A stretch of 64,000 nucleotides of DNA from Prosapia bicincta (taxonomy: Eukaryota; Arthropoda; Insecta; Hemiptera; Cercopidae). How positions within the stretch are numbered: position 1 is the stretch's first letter; every line of letters starts with the position of its first letter. A model generated the notes under the pieces. That model was not told the DNA's origin, made no database searches, and worked only from the letters and a program-made list of their open reading frames with translations. The translations under genes were made by a program, and so were the position numbers. The DNA lies in assembly GCA_036971475.1 (NCBI GenBank), contig JBAIZL010000061.1, forward strand, positions 1,083,501-1,147,500, read 5' to 3'. This document shows positions 36,638-49,173 of this stretch, one piece after another.

Positions 36638-38801
36638 GTAACGGGGTGAAATGTGACATTTAAGCATTACAATAGAAATAATAAATTTTAAAATTTAAAA
36701 TAATTTAAGTTAATAGAACCGAGGCATGAGGCCTCGGTGCAATGCCTTAACCATAAGAACAAATAATTGTAGTAATTAAAAATAATATAGACAAAGCAAT
36801 TAGCAGGGACTAGGGGTTTTATAAATTTAAAGGAGGCAGAAAAAGTCAAAATCAAGGTAGAGAGACCATCGACATTCGGACAGACGTAGTAAGAAAAAAA
36901 AGAGGAAAATGAAAAGAAGAAAAACATCAATTGAGGACAAATGTGGAAGTTACAGCAAAATTAAGGAATTTGAAGAAATTTCGGACACAGTATTGATGAC
37001 GAATTGGAAGGGCGACAGGATATGACGAACATCCGGGGTACAGATCACGCCACATCGATTGTTTTGCCGTTTTGCGATTGGCTAAGGGTTGACCGAGGGT
37101 GGAAGCGTTATGTGTTGTACGAGCGAACGAGATGTTAGCGTAGTTCCAGAGTTCGAGCAGAACAGACGTGTAGTTGCGCTCCACTTTGTAAAGATTTTGA
37201 ATTTTTCAAAGTGTGCATGAACAACAAAATGCAGGGCTAAGGGGTTCGAGTGTGGTGCTAAGATGTAGTTTCGTGCCTTTTAGAAACCCTTTTGGAGGGG
37301 AAACTCCCCAATAGCGGTTTTCTACAAACTTACCATCAGGTCGTAGCGTTCGCAAACGCTATCGGGATTCATGGGGTAAAATGCGCAACGTTTTTCTTCG
37401 GTCCAGAAGGCATCGTAACAAGGACGAGTGTCAAGGACGCTACACTGCACGGGCACAAGCAATAGCGTGTCGAGAGGAGGAGAATGCCTAGCAAGACGAC
37501 ATCTTGAAACCGTTAAAGTGCAGGAACAGGATGAATGGCGATTCTAAAAGATCAGAACTAAACTATTCTCTTTCAAATTAAATAAAACAGATTAAAATTA
37601 AATATTTAGGGAAATTTAAAATTTAAAAATTGATTTGAGTAAATTTTCAAAAATGTGAAAGACTTAACATAGTGGCTTTGTTAAAAAAACAAGATGGTGG
37701 GAATGTCATTCTGACTTAGTTAGCCACTCAAAATGGCAGAAACTACCTAGAAAATAGAAATGTCTTAGTAAGAGTTATTTAAAACAAATGTGAAACGTAA
37801 AAGAAATATTTTGAAATAAATTTAAGACAGATTTGAAAATTAAAATTTATGATAAAACGTAACCTTTAAAAAATTTTAGAAAAAATTAGTACAGAAAATT
37901 AACTTGAAAAAAAATTGATTTGAGTTAAATTAAAACTTAAGAAAGGTCGTTTAAGGTAAGATTTTGTTGAATAGTTGTGAACTCTGTAAAAAGTGTAAAT
38001 AACACGAAAAAGGTTATATCAAAATTAGCTAAGAAATTAAAATAAGGTTTTAAATTGTGAGTTAATTGTTTAGACAAAGGACACTGATTTTTCCTTAGAT
38101 AATTGATGTTAAACTAGAATAATTTTTATAAATTTTGATGAAATTAAAATTGTTCTGAACTTTACAAAAATTTACAAAATGTCTTTACTTTACAAAATGT
38201 CTGTTGGCTACACTTATATTCAATTAATACTTATTGTTCTGAAGAGCTCCTGGAATCTTGGCCTTTGTTCACTTCAGCGCTTACACTTGCCACAAAAAAC
38301 TTACTTTCTTAATATTTTCAAAAAAACTTTTACGTCGCACTTTTTAAATTTTACTTATAAAAAAACTCTTTACCTAATTTAATCAATTTCTCCCTTTACA
38401 ACACTTCCATCCTGGTCCCCCCCCCCCAATTCGGCCTTCCTCTGAGTCTCTCCTCAAACTTCCTCCTAACTTCCCCGATCATTTAGTTTTATTGAAAAAT
38501 CTAATCTTTCCCACTACCACAATACGTTCTTTGTAAGTTTCCCACAGTTCTACAATTAGCTTAACCTCACGGTACACGGTTATTTTCCCAGGCTATATCG
38601 GCCGCTGGATTTCACTGTCTTAACAAGCTGTACCCTTCTCTATTGTCTATGGTTTCCGCACTCAACTTATAGCTTTCCTGGAAAAGGATAATGACATGGT
38701 ACCTGCTTTGTCGGCACTATTTGTGTCTTTCCTGGCTTAATCCTACAGAAAATTATTTTAGCAACTAACTGAATTTTTTTCTAAACCCTCATACTTTATG
38801 T

Positions 38802-38807
<6 letters not shown>
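36638..38807. other. GC-richer patch (36.64-37.56 kb) then AT-rich DNA, no gene recognised
   Basis: The patch begins TGTAACGGGGTGAAATGTGA, which could be an LTR or retroelement start, but no matching end, primer site or protein frame is visible. A CCGAGGCATGAGGCCTCGG hairpin lies at about 36718-36737, and an 11-base C run at about 38417. Confidence 0.3.

Positions 38808-38861
<54 letters not shown>
38808..38861. repeat. (TA)n microsatellite
   Basis: Uninterrupted TA run. Confidence 0.96.
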
Positions 38862-38865
<4 letters not shown>

Positions 38866-40198
38866 ACATACATACATATATATAACGTGTAACTGACACG
38901 TTTGGAATTAAACGTTATTAAACGTTTAATAGACAATATATTTTAATGAGGATGCAGCAAACGGTAGAAATACGAACCAAAGGCATTCAAATTACGTTCA
39001 CAAAAAATCCCACTTCACATTAGTAACAGAAACAGAACCTCTTATCGAGGAGAATCGTTTTGTTAGAGTCATTGATCCACATTCCCGACACATCTGCGAA
39101 TGTAATTACTGTAAAACGTTTAATCGTTGGACGGGATAATACATTGCGATCATAGTTTTATTCTACAAGTTGTCCTTAATTGATGAAACTCTAAGAGATT
39201 GAGTATAGCGGAAGTGCCGCTGAAATTAAAGATCGATATTGTTTTATTCTTTCTTATTTATTTGGTTGTAATGAAATCTTTTAATTTCGACCTTACTTAT
39301 TCAATATACCTATTATGAAATTACAAATTCTGTAAAATTATATATCTACTTAGTCATAATCAACATAACATTATTAATAATTATTCTGTATATTTCTGTC
39401 ATTAAATTTCATTCAATTTATTGAAATTCATAAAATTGTATGGTTCAATAAATTATTCTTGTGTTTGTATCTTCTCTTATTTTTTCATCTATTCACAAGA
39501 ATACATATATTATATACATATACATATATACGTACGGTATAATACATTGTATTATACCATATATAATACATATATAATACAATGAATATGAGTACAGTAT
39601 CGAACCTTACTTCACATACTGACAATCCGAAAAGAAAGCGAAAAGAAACTACAACACAATGCTAGGCACAAAAAAAAGAAAGCGTATAAATAATACCAAA
39701 CAAAAATAATAGTCGAACGTCACATATAAAAAGGGGAATAGAAAATTACAAGGAAATTCGCTTTTATTTTGCCACTTAACATTGTTATTCTGACATATGT
39801 ATACACATATTTATATAAGATGTATTTATAAAATTTATAGAAAACAAATAATTTTTTTCTTAAACAACGAGTAGGAACTAACTTTAAAAAAATTCATATG
39901 ACTCGTTTATAATTATTTCTACAGTTTTTCACTGAACTTCTTGACACAAAATTTACATTTTGTTTGTCATACATTGTTTGCATCATCTAACCTACATATA
40001 GGCCTATACACATACTCGTACACATTCAATTTAACCTTGAGATATCAAATTCACAAGTGCAAACGTATTAAGTATTGAAAATTTAATAAAAATGTGTTCT
40101 TATGAATCAATAAAAGTTGCCATGAAAGTAAAAGTATTAGAGTTCCATAAAGAAGTACTGCGGACTCTAGACTTAGGGTTGTAAAAGTGCGAATGTGA
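38862..40198. other. AT-rich region, nothing recognised
   Basis: Only short self-complementary ATAC/GTAT tracts around 39510-39580 stand out. Confidence 0.4.
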
Positions 40199-40206
40199 TG
40201 ACGTCA
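40199..40206 (+). promoter_or_regulatory. CRE-like site
   Basis: A perfect palindromic TGACGTCA followed by GCTGCAGCTG, about 85 bases upstream of the candidate first exon at 40291. The position suits a proximal promoter. Binding is not shown. Confidence 0.4.
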
Positions 40207-40290
40207 GCTGCAGCTGTTGTTAACAAAGATATATCAACTTGATCTGAAACATTGTTAAGGTGGCACTGTTTGCTCCAACGAAGTATCGAA

Positions 40291-40412
40291 ATGGCGCTTC
40301 CATATAGTAGGACTCTTACTCCAGAATTAAGAGTAATTTCTCACCGTCAACCCCTAAAATGTTCTATCATGATTACCTGGGTAAAAAACGGTAAAATGGT
40401 AGTGGGCAGGAA
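40291..40412 (+). CDS. Candidate first coding exon of an unidentified host gene
   Basis: An ATG in a good start context (CGAAATGG) opens a 40-codon frame beginning MALPYSRTLTPELRVISHRQ. It then runs into a consensus donor AGGAA|GTAAGT at 40413 with 2 nt left over; without splicing it would stop at once. A perfect CRE-like site sits just upstream. I do not recognise the protein and no downstream exon can be assigned, so this is a promoter-plus-donor argument only. Confidence 0.4.
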
Positions 40413-41768
40413 GTAAGTGTTAAGATAATTAGATGGGATATTATACAAAACTAAACAACAAACAAAACAGGAGCTGTTAGTATACGTGAATGCTACTATT
40501 TTATTAATTTTTAAACCGAATGTGACCAGTGCGTGGAATACGAACAAGTTTTCTGGCCAGAAATCGCTTATTTAATACGCGAGTGCGATAAGTGTGTATT
40601 CCATGGTGCACGTAAGTACAAACTATTAATTTATATAATTATAATAATTATTGGTCCTCCGAAAGTATTGTTATCAAACAGGAGCTTTTACGGTCAATCC
40701 CCATAGTTGTACACGAAAGTCAAATAACATTCCAACATGATTAGTTAGGCAGTAAAATTTCAGTTCAAACACTGGACGTTGAGTACAGTGGAACTGTCGA
40801 TAATTTTTAACTCATTTATTAATTCTAACATTCATGGTTTATATTTTCAAATGTTGTATGTAAAAAAAACCTTGTGTTGCTTTACAACTTAGAGTCGTAT
40901 ATATTTTAACCTAATAATTTTCTAAGGTCATCGTTACAACGACCCGAACGTTTGATTATATACAAGAGTTTTATCTATCATATACCCTTAGTCGATATCC
41001 TGTACCACATGACGGCAACGTTTTGGCTCTCTCTTATTGATGGAGGCTGTGATTGAAATTTATGACATTAGCGAATAAAACAGTACTGTAATTAGTAGTC
41101 TAGCTGTAGATATGAAATAAACAAAGGTTGTCTGAAATAGCCACACATGAAAGCGACGTAACAGAAATTAGTTATTTCCCAAATGACATTTATAATATAC
41201 AGCAGTTGTATGTATCTGACACTACATACACTGATAATTTATAATCTTTATAATAGTACATTTATGGGGTTATTTAACCAGAGAGCTCGGGAATCCTGTT
41301 CCGAAGCATTGTGAGCCCATTCCGAAACCTGAATCGTTAAAAATGTAATCATCCCTTAAGCACAGCCGCGACGTAGGCAAGAGAATTCGGGTCGCGGAAT
41401 CAAAACGTGAGTTTAAGGGCAAAGGCGCTGCAGTATTAAGTGCTTCATAATCAAAAGATTTTTATCTCCTTAAAGTTTACGTTCTGTATTTAAATATTGC
41501 GTAACAAAGGTAAATTAAAATAAAACCCAATTCGAACTTTAAAAAATGACGAATGATAAAAAATAATATTATTATTTAATAAATAATATAAATAGTTTTT
41601 TTATCGTCATTAAAAAACATGAAAATAAAACCGGTTTAGAGGTTAGTCATACAATATTAGGGGAAGTGTGCCTAATATCGCACCCATTATGAAACACAGC
41701 TTTTTGAAGTCAATATATATTAAAAAGGAAACTATAATGTTGCAATTATTACCCAAGCTTGAGTTTCC
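40413..41768. other. AT-rich region, nothing recognised
   Basis: No supported exon, repeat or element. It would be intron if the candidate exon at 40291 is real. Confidence 0.35.
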
Positions 41769-42063
41769 TATATTACGATTATAATTATTAATATACTCAT
41801 CTTCATTTCTGTTAGGAATATTTCTATATGTTTGAGTATAGTTTTCTGCTATTCCTAACTTTTCAATATTGTTTTCTGTTGACGTGTTTCGGATTAATTC
41901 CATTTTCAAAACTTCAATAGTAGGCCTACTCTCAAAGTATCAAAACTCGGAGTACTATTGAAGTTTTGAAAAATAGAGTTAATCCGAAACGCGTCAACCG
42001 AAGAGAATATTGAAAAGTTAGGATTGGCAGAAAAATATACTCAAACATATATTACGATTATAA
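41769..42063. mobile_element. Inverted PLE-tail dimer with 16-bp target-site duplication
   Basis: TATATTACGATTATAA occurs at 41769-41784 and again at 42048-42063 in direct orientation. It flanks a 263-bp palindrome-like unit whose arms share CCTAACTTTTCAATATTG, GGATTA...CCATTTTCAAAACTTCAATAGTA and a GACGYGTTTCGGATTAA core. The left arm carries a hammerhead-like fold. It belongs to the same family as 21170-21480. The duplication shows that the dimer itself was inserted as a unit. No protein is encoded. Confidence 0.85.
41874..41917 (-). ncRNA. Hammerhead-like motif in the left arm of the 41.8-kb dimer
   Basis: The minus strand reads GTT, core TTGAAAA, T, stem II GGA/TCC with loop ATTAA, GAA, then AC-AC-GT (2-bp stem III), C (cleavage), then AAC pairing with the initial GTT. 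The core differs from consensus at the first base and at G8, so it may be inactive. Confidence 0.45.
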
Positions 42064-44093
42064 CTTTGGAACAAGTACCTTCAAGTTTTGAATTTTTACA
42101 AAACAAAACCATCGCACAAATTTTAATAAAGTCCACGGTTTGCATATTAGGTTCACATTTAATTTATTTAATTACTGTCTATTTAAAAAGAATTTTTTCC
42201 GACTAGTGGTGTAATTTACTAAAGACAGACAATATTAGTTTACGAGTAAATAATTAGTTATTTATAAACAAATAGTAACTAAAGACTTATAAGAATGCTG
42301 TAAACAAAATTGAAATTAAACTCATTATTGAAGACTAATACATATGTAACTGGCGAAATATGATACAATGAAAAGTTTATTTTAGGAACAATATTCTAAT
42401 AAAAACAAAATTGAAAATAAACTATTGGTAGGCAAAAACGCTGAAATATGTAAGCAATAGGCTATTATTATAATAGGCCTATATATTAGCTACATAGAGG
42501 GACATAAAAATATAGTGATATTCATAAAAAACAAAAGTATCGAATTTGGTTTGTCAAAAATAAAATAACTTTCTATTAGGTGAATAGTAGTTTACATTTT
42601 CTGCTATATTAAGCAAAGTACCCTTTACATTTATTCTTATATGTAGGCCTATATTATTACTTTATATATTACTTGTATTGTTACAAATTTTAGTACTTGT
42701 TTCATTTAGTTATGATATGTGTGTAATTAGAGATGTTTTCAAAATATAAATTATGTGAACTATTGTCACACGATGTCAAACAAATTTTAAATTTAAGGGA
42801 ATTTGTATGGTTTCATTAACTAATTTTTTAAACACAAATTTGAGACATTTGGTTACCAATATGTCAACAGTTGAGCTTTAGGTATCCATGTTACAGTAAT
42901 AACTGCATTCTGTCAATATATATTTTGTTACAGTTAGTACTAGTGGTATCCCATAATATTTCCAGAAAAACCTGCCATATTCAGGTATGAAGTGGTAACC
43001 AACTGTTTACCTTTGGGAAATGTGTGAGTATTTAAATCAGCAATGTAGTGCAGGAAAACGTGATTATAGAGACTCTACTTGAAACTCCAGCTACAAAAAG
43101 GGATAGCAGAAAGACTTCCTTCCATTATTTCATTTAGAAAATCAATTGTCTGGATAAAGGTAACCAAATACTCGCTTCTAATGATTTTTCACATACTGAA
43201 AGGTGATTTTAGTTTGCTGGTTTACCCGACTAAAAATCATTTAGAGACATGTAATAATTCATAATACATGAGTACACAAATTTCATATAGATAGCTTGTC
43301 TACATATACTGTATCTTCTACATACATGCATTGTATGTAACACCACGTTATAGGACCTTTTAAATTATTTTATTAATATTATTATGTTATAATACATCGT
43401 ACTCTTAGATGTTTTAATTACATAATTCTAAGAATGCATTTATTGAAATAAGTTTCACTATATCTTTTAATGATATATATATATATGTTTTAATGACATT
43501 TTTTCTAAAATAAAAAACAATTATATAATACAATTTTAAACCTATTGTATATCATTTCGAATGAACTAAAATGTCTGAAATTATTATTGCAATTTGTACC
43601 GATTTTAAATGAAAAGATTTGCACTAAGAAAATAAATATATATTATCTAATAAGAAGGTTTTCTCTGTTTTCATTGAACAAGAAAACAAACAATATCTCA
43701 TCTTCTCTACATATTTCGGTCACCTCAAAACTAATTTGTTACATAAATGTAATGATTTCATGTATTTCTAAAATAACGAAATAGGCTACAAATATTATTG
43801 TACAATATCACCCTATATAAAATCAAAGTTTAAATTACTGTTTGAAGAAAAGATTAGTTGATGACGCACAATAAAGTCTGAGCAAAAACGAAAAGGAAAT
43901 CGAGGAGCAACATATATATAAACAACAATATAAGCAGCAAATGGAAAAGTTTAACCACAGTAAAAATCCCACTTTACGAGGAACTTTACTAAAATTAATA
44001 CTTCCTTTTTTTAGTAACTTGATCCAACGACTTAAGCCTTAAACAGAATGTCTTCGTAAAATCACGTTTATTACTTCCCATACAAAAGCCAAT
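42064..44093. other. AT-rich region, nothing recognised
   Basis: No gene or repeat that I can support. Confidence 0.4.
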
Positions 44094-44099
44094 GTTACA
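44094..44099 (+). repeat. Target-site duplication, left copy (GTTACA)
   Basis: GTTACA directly precedes the first base of the 12-kb inverted-repeat element. The identical hexamer follows its last base at 56096-56101. Confidence 0.9.
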
Positions 44100-44307
44100 A
44101 GTAGATATGACTACACCCTGGCACAACTACCCCTAACTCGGCCTCTACGTAACCTAGGACTATAGGGGTAGTTTTGGATGATGCTGAAGGTCATCGCGAC
44201 CTTGACCGTAGCCTTAGGGGTGGTTTCGACCACGTTTAGAGGGGTAGGGGGTAGTTTTTCGAAAAAATTTATTTCCAACCCACTAACCTAGGCCAGCCAA
44301 AAAGGAT

Positions 44308-44326
44308 CTAACCTAACCTAACCTAA
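44308..44326 (-). repeat. TTAGG-type pentamer run in the left arm
   Basis: CTAACCTAACCTAACCTAA is nearly four units of the pentamer that forms most arthropod telomeres, about 210 bp inside the element end. The inverted partner is at 55869-55887. Confidence 0.7.
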
Positions 44327-44639
44327 GTGTTGGGGGTGACCTCAGCTACGTTCAGGACCATCTCCGGGGGTAGCTCCGGGGGTGGATTGGGGGTGGGGGG
44401 TAGTTTTCGAAAAAATTTTGGAAAAACATTTCTTGACCGATAGGGTGTGTCTAGAGTGCATTATCGCGTCGGTAAGGGTAGTTTCACCTAGGGGTAGTTT
44501 TTACAAAAAATATGAAATTGCCGAAAATCGATCGGTTGGATCAACAGAGAGAACGGGAAATGTCTAGAATCCTTTTTGGACCGTTGCGGGGGCGGGTTCA
44601 CCTGTTTTTAGATTGCCAAAAATGATCGGTGACCTAGGT

Positions 44640-45530
44640 AAAAGCCAATCCCGAACCGGCGCTTGAGGTAACACCGCCTAGGAGCGGGGTAAAGCTAACA
44701 CGGAGCACGGTCTCGGTTAAAGCCAAACCGAGCCCAGCCACCCAGCAGCTAGGCCTTAGGTAAAGCTAACACGGAGCTAGCCCTCGGGTAAAGACATCTC
44801 GAGGCCGACCCTTAGGTAAAGTAACCCAGGAATAGCTCCGGTGGTGGGGGTAACATTGAAAAGATTTAATGGTTATCTGATGACGTATCAGCGCTCGAGC
44901 GACTCTAGGCAAGGAGTAGGCTCACCCTAACTATAGTGGTCTACCCTTAAATGATACGGATGACGAGGGGCCCAGGGGTATATGATTGGCAAACTCAAAA
45001 TTTGTCTATGCTACTAAATTAATAAACAATGCAGGCAGCCTTTAAGTAAAGCTACACAAGAGCAGGGCTAGGATGGTTGCTATATCAACTACCAAGAGAA
45101 ATACCTCCACCAAGTCTTAGGTAAAGCTATCTGTGGAGCAAGGCCTCAGGAAAAGCCATCAATTAGGCCGACCCTTAGGTAAAGCTATCCAGGTGTCGGA
45201 CCTTCGGTAAAGTCACACCAGGAGTCGTGTTAGAGGTAAAGCCCCCAGGAGCTAGGCCTTAGGTATAGCCAACCCGAAGCCAGCCCTTAAGTAAAGCCAC
45301 CCGGGTGTCAGACCTCCGGTAAAGTAACCGCGGAGTCGGGCTTGAGGTAAAGCCGCCTAAGAGCCATGCCTTAGGTAAAGCTACCACTGAGGCAGACCTT
45401 CGGTAAAGTAACCGCGGAGTCGTGCTCGAGGTAAAGCCATCCAGGACATAGGAATAGTCTATACGGAGCATGGCCTCAGGTAAAAACCATCCCGAAGACT
45501 GCCCATAGGTAAAGTAACCCTGGAATCTTA
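44640..45530. repeat. Arm tandem repeat family A
   Basis: Degenerate ~30-40-bp units of the form CTTAGGTAAAGCYACCYNGGAG, many copies. The mirror block in the right arm is at about 54665-55555. A shorter block of the same family lies at 48655-48845. Confidence 0.85.
44877..45030 (+). repeat. Internal ~150-bp direct repeat of the arm, copy 1
   Basis: Begins TGATGACGTATCAGCGCTCG and ends near TTGTCTATGCTAC and AATAAACAA. The second copy is at 45985-46140. Confidence 0.85.
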
Positions 45531-45984
45531 CATTAAGTGGGGGTGGTTATCAAATGAAATTACCAAAAATGATCGGTTAGATCAAACGACCAACGTTCCA
45601 ACTTAACACTAATTTTAATCGACCAACAATTATACACCGAGTGCAAATAGTCAACAAGTTGAATCGACCAATCACATTGCAGGGGCCCGGTGGGCTTACG
45701 CAAACGGTCGCAGTAAGACGTGAAGGCCCATATACCGTGTTAAACCAATATATATGATAGCCCACATAATGTGTTAAACAAATATGTAAGCCTACATACA
45801 TACTATGCTAGGCCAACATACATGGACCTACTATGTCTGTAAACCACAGGCCAAAGCCCGTATGACCTGAGCTATTTTTACCTCCTCTATCAGGTTGATC
45901 CTGGCAACCGTATAATATGGAAGGTACTATAGGGTACATCTACCAATGCATAACCTATCAATCCCACGTAAAGGTTTAATATAT

Positions 45985-46140
45985 TTGATGACGTATCAGC
46001 GCCTGAGTGACTCTAGGCAAGTAGTAGGCTCACCCTAAAATGAATGGTCTACCCCTAAATGATTCGGGTGATGAGGGGCCCGGGGTATATGATTGTCAAA
46101 CTCAAAATCTGTCTATGCTACAAAATAATAAACAAAGCAA
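45985..46140 (+). repeat. Internal ~150-bp direct repeat of the arm, copy 2
   Basis: Begins TGATGACGTATCAGCGCCTG and shares GGTCTACCCCTAAATGAT and GAGGGGCCCGGGGTATATGA-type blocks with 44877-45030. A further duplicated ~100-bp block (CCTGAGCTATTT...CTATCAGGT) occurs at 45866 and 46686. Confidence 0.85.
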
Positions 46141-46529
46141 CAAAGCCCTGTCGTTTCAGGGAATACGCTTGACCGTGTGCTAGACATGTACAGACTTGCA
46201 GAGATAACGCATTATCTAAAAACCGCAACGGCAGCCGGTGACCGCTATAGCAAGCTTAAAACCCGCACGGCTGTGTCGTTGTGAATCTAGGCACGTGTCT
46301 ATGTTTTGATTACTGTATCAATTTACTATGTAATATCGTCATACCAAGGCCTACATATATAATCAGAAATCAGTGTAAATAATCAAATAGCCTCAATGGA
46401 TATATCCTATAGCTGTAAATGTATCTAGATATAAAGGTATATATGGAGAAACACTAATAATGAGGCCTATCACAAAACGAGAATAAATATATGATATAAA
46501 ACGATCCTAAAACGATGCTAAGCCATCAT

Positions 46530-47340
46530 GCTATCATACATAGGCGTATATACCCCGTTAAGCCAACACACGTGATAGGACACATAATGTGTTAAACAAA
46601 TATGCGTGTAAACCTGCATACATACTATGCTAGGCCGACTTACATGGGCCTACTATGTCGGTAAACCACTGGCCAAAGCCTATATGACCTGAGCTATTTA
46701 CACCTCGTCTATCAGGTAGAACTTGGCAACCGTATAATACGGGAAGTACTATATGGTATAGCTAACAATGCATAACCTATCACGCCCATGACGGTCAACA
46801 AATATTACAATATAATTTAAAAAAGTTACGCAACCTATATACATACAATGCTAACCAATATAGGCATATATACTATGTTAAACCAGCATGCAATATACTC
46901 TAAATAGACATATATACGCTGTTAAACCAATATGCAGGTTAACCTATATACAGCCCGTATTAGGCAAATATCCCCGTTACCCACATAGGCCTATATAATA
47001 TGTTAAGCCAGGATGAATGATAGCTTATATAGTGTGTTAAACAAATATGCTTGTAAACCTACATAAATAATATGCTAAGCCTACATACTGTGCTAAACAG
47101 ATATGCGTGTAAACCCACATAAATACTATGCTAACCAACATGGATGCTATCCTACATAGGCTTATATACTATGTTAGGCCTGCATACGTAATTACCCTAT
47201 ATAGTGTGTTAAATAAATATGCGTGTAAACCAAATAAATACTATGCTAAGCCAACATGCATGCTATCATACTATGTTAGGCCTACATAATGTGTTAAACA
47301 TATATGTGTGTAAGCTTGCATAGATATTATGCTAAGAAGA
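46530..47340. repeat. Arm tandem repeat family B
   Basis: Degenerate units around ACATACTATGCTAAGCCAAC and AACAAATATGCGTGTAAACC. The mirror block is at about 52855-53665. Related units recur at 48850-49150. Confidence 0.85.
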
Positions 47341-48250
47341 CATGGGCCTACAAAGTATAACACATTATATCCGGTGCATAGTTTAGCTAATGGTTATCAC
47401 ACACACTATCCTACAAGCTGCCCACATAATACCTGATACATAGCTTGGCTAATCATTAACACATAGTAGGCCCCAACACATAATATTCGGTGCATAGCCT
47501 CGCTAAATAAGCATAAACTCCCCAAAATTGGCATATCAATTATGTATGGTCTAGATATAGTCACACATGTCATTTCAAAAGTCAGCTGGAAAGAAACACT
47601 AGCCTGGCTAATCATTATCACATAGTAGGCCCCAACACATAATCTCCAGTGCATAGCCAGGCTAATGTTCATCATGTAGTACCCAATGCATAGCTTGAGT
47701 ATGGTTTAACAAACAGTATCCAAAGCATAGCTTGACTATGATTATCACATGAGTAGGTTGATTACAAACTAACACATAATAATCATTGCATAGTCTGGCT
47801 AATGGTTATTAAATAGTACCTGTTGCATAGCCAGGCTAATGATTAACACATAGTACCCGATGCATAGTCTGACTAGGGTAAACACATAGTATCCGAACCA
47901 TAGATTGACTAATGGTTAACACATGGTATCCAAAGCATAGCTAGGCTAGTGAATAACTAGTGGTTAGTTTGACTATGGTTAACACACACAGTATCCGATG
48001 CGTAGCTTAGCTAATGGATAACACATAGTAACCTATGCTTAGCCTGACTAGGGCTAGCACATAGTATCCGAGGTATAGATTGATTAATGGTTAACACGTG
48101 GTATCCAAAGCATAGCTAGGCTAGTGAATAACAAATGGTTAGTTTGACTATGGTTAACACACACAGTATCCGATGCGTAGCTTAGCTAATGGATAACACA
48201 TAGTAACCTATGCTTAGCCTGACTAGGGCTAACACATAGTATCCGATGAA
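47341..48250. repeat. Arm tandem repeat family C
   Basis: Degenerate units around AACACATAGTATCCGATGCA and TAGCTTGACTAATGGTT. The mirror block is at about 51945-52855. Two longer blocks (about 47940-48060 and 48118-48240) are near-identical higher-order copies. Confidence 0.85.
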
Positions 48251-49173
48251 CAACTTAGGATCGAATATGACGTCATCCAGGGGGAAGATGGTGGCTATGT
48301 TGATACCGTGATGGCCAGTGTAGGCTAGATCAAATAACCAGCGTTTCAACTAAACAACTGTCTTACGCGTCGTTTAACCGACCAACATACACGAAGTTCA
48401 AACGAACAACATTGACACCGGGTCCAAATAGGCTAAGGCCAGATCAACGTTTCAACTAATCAACGTTGAAAAACCTACGCTAATCAACCAACATCTACAC
48501 CGAGGTCAAACGGGCCTATGGTTAGTGAAGGCACAGGCAAAAGCCCTAGGTCTTAGACATAATTATAGCCACCAACGCTTACCAAAATATATCTATGCAG
48601 AAACCGTCAAGGCCTTTACACATATTGTCTAGGTATGTTGTATCATTTACAGCATCAAAACTTAGGCAAAGCTACCTTGGAGGTAGGCCGTAGGTAAAGC
48701 TACCCTGGAGTCAGGTAGTAGGTAAAGACACCCAGGTCTTAGGTAAAGCCACCTTGGAGAAGGGCCTTAGGTAAAGCCACCTAGGACTTAGGTTAAAACC
48801 ATCCTGAAGTCAGGTCTTAGGTGAAGCCGACCTGGAGTGGTAAAACAGCTACCAATCACAATAGTATACAGCCTGTATTAAACCATTATGTGTGTTACCC
48901 AACAAACTGTGTTAAGCTAATAAGCACGGGCACCTACATTCTCTCTGTATTAATCCAATATCTATGTTACCCTACATTAGCCTACAGATTGTGTTTAGCC
49001 AATATGCACGTGAACCTGTATTAGGTATATATGGGTGTTAACCTACATAGGCCTACATATTGTGTTAGGTCGACATACCTGTAAATCTACACACATTCTG
49101 TATTAAACCAATATGCACGTTACCTTACATTATCCTACAAGTCAATAAACAGTTTCATTGCAGGTGTAGATCA

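Larger units (their letters stand above)
44100..49173 (+). repeat. Left terminal inverted arm
   Basis: About 5,074 bp, nearly identical to the reverse complement of the right arm; stretches aligned by eye differ by scattered single bases. It is composed largely of degenerate tandem repeats in the order A-B-C-A-B (see separate entries). Short open frames here (e.g. 44382-44567, 45259-45471, 47406-47675) recur in the other arm but follow the tandem repeats and show no protein family, so I do not call them genes. Confidence 0.95.

Noticed and set aside
36640..37560. LTR retrotransposon starting TGTAACGGGG
   Set aside because: No second LTR, primer-binding site, polypurine tract or gag/pol frame could be found.
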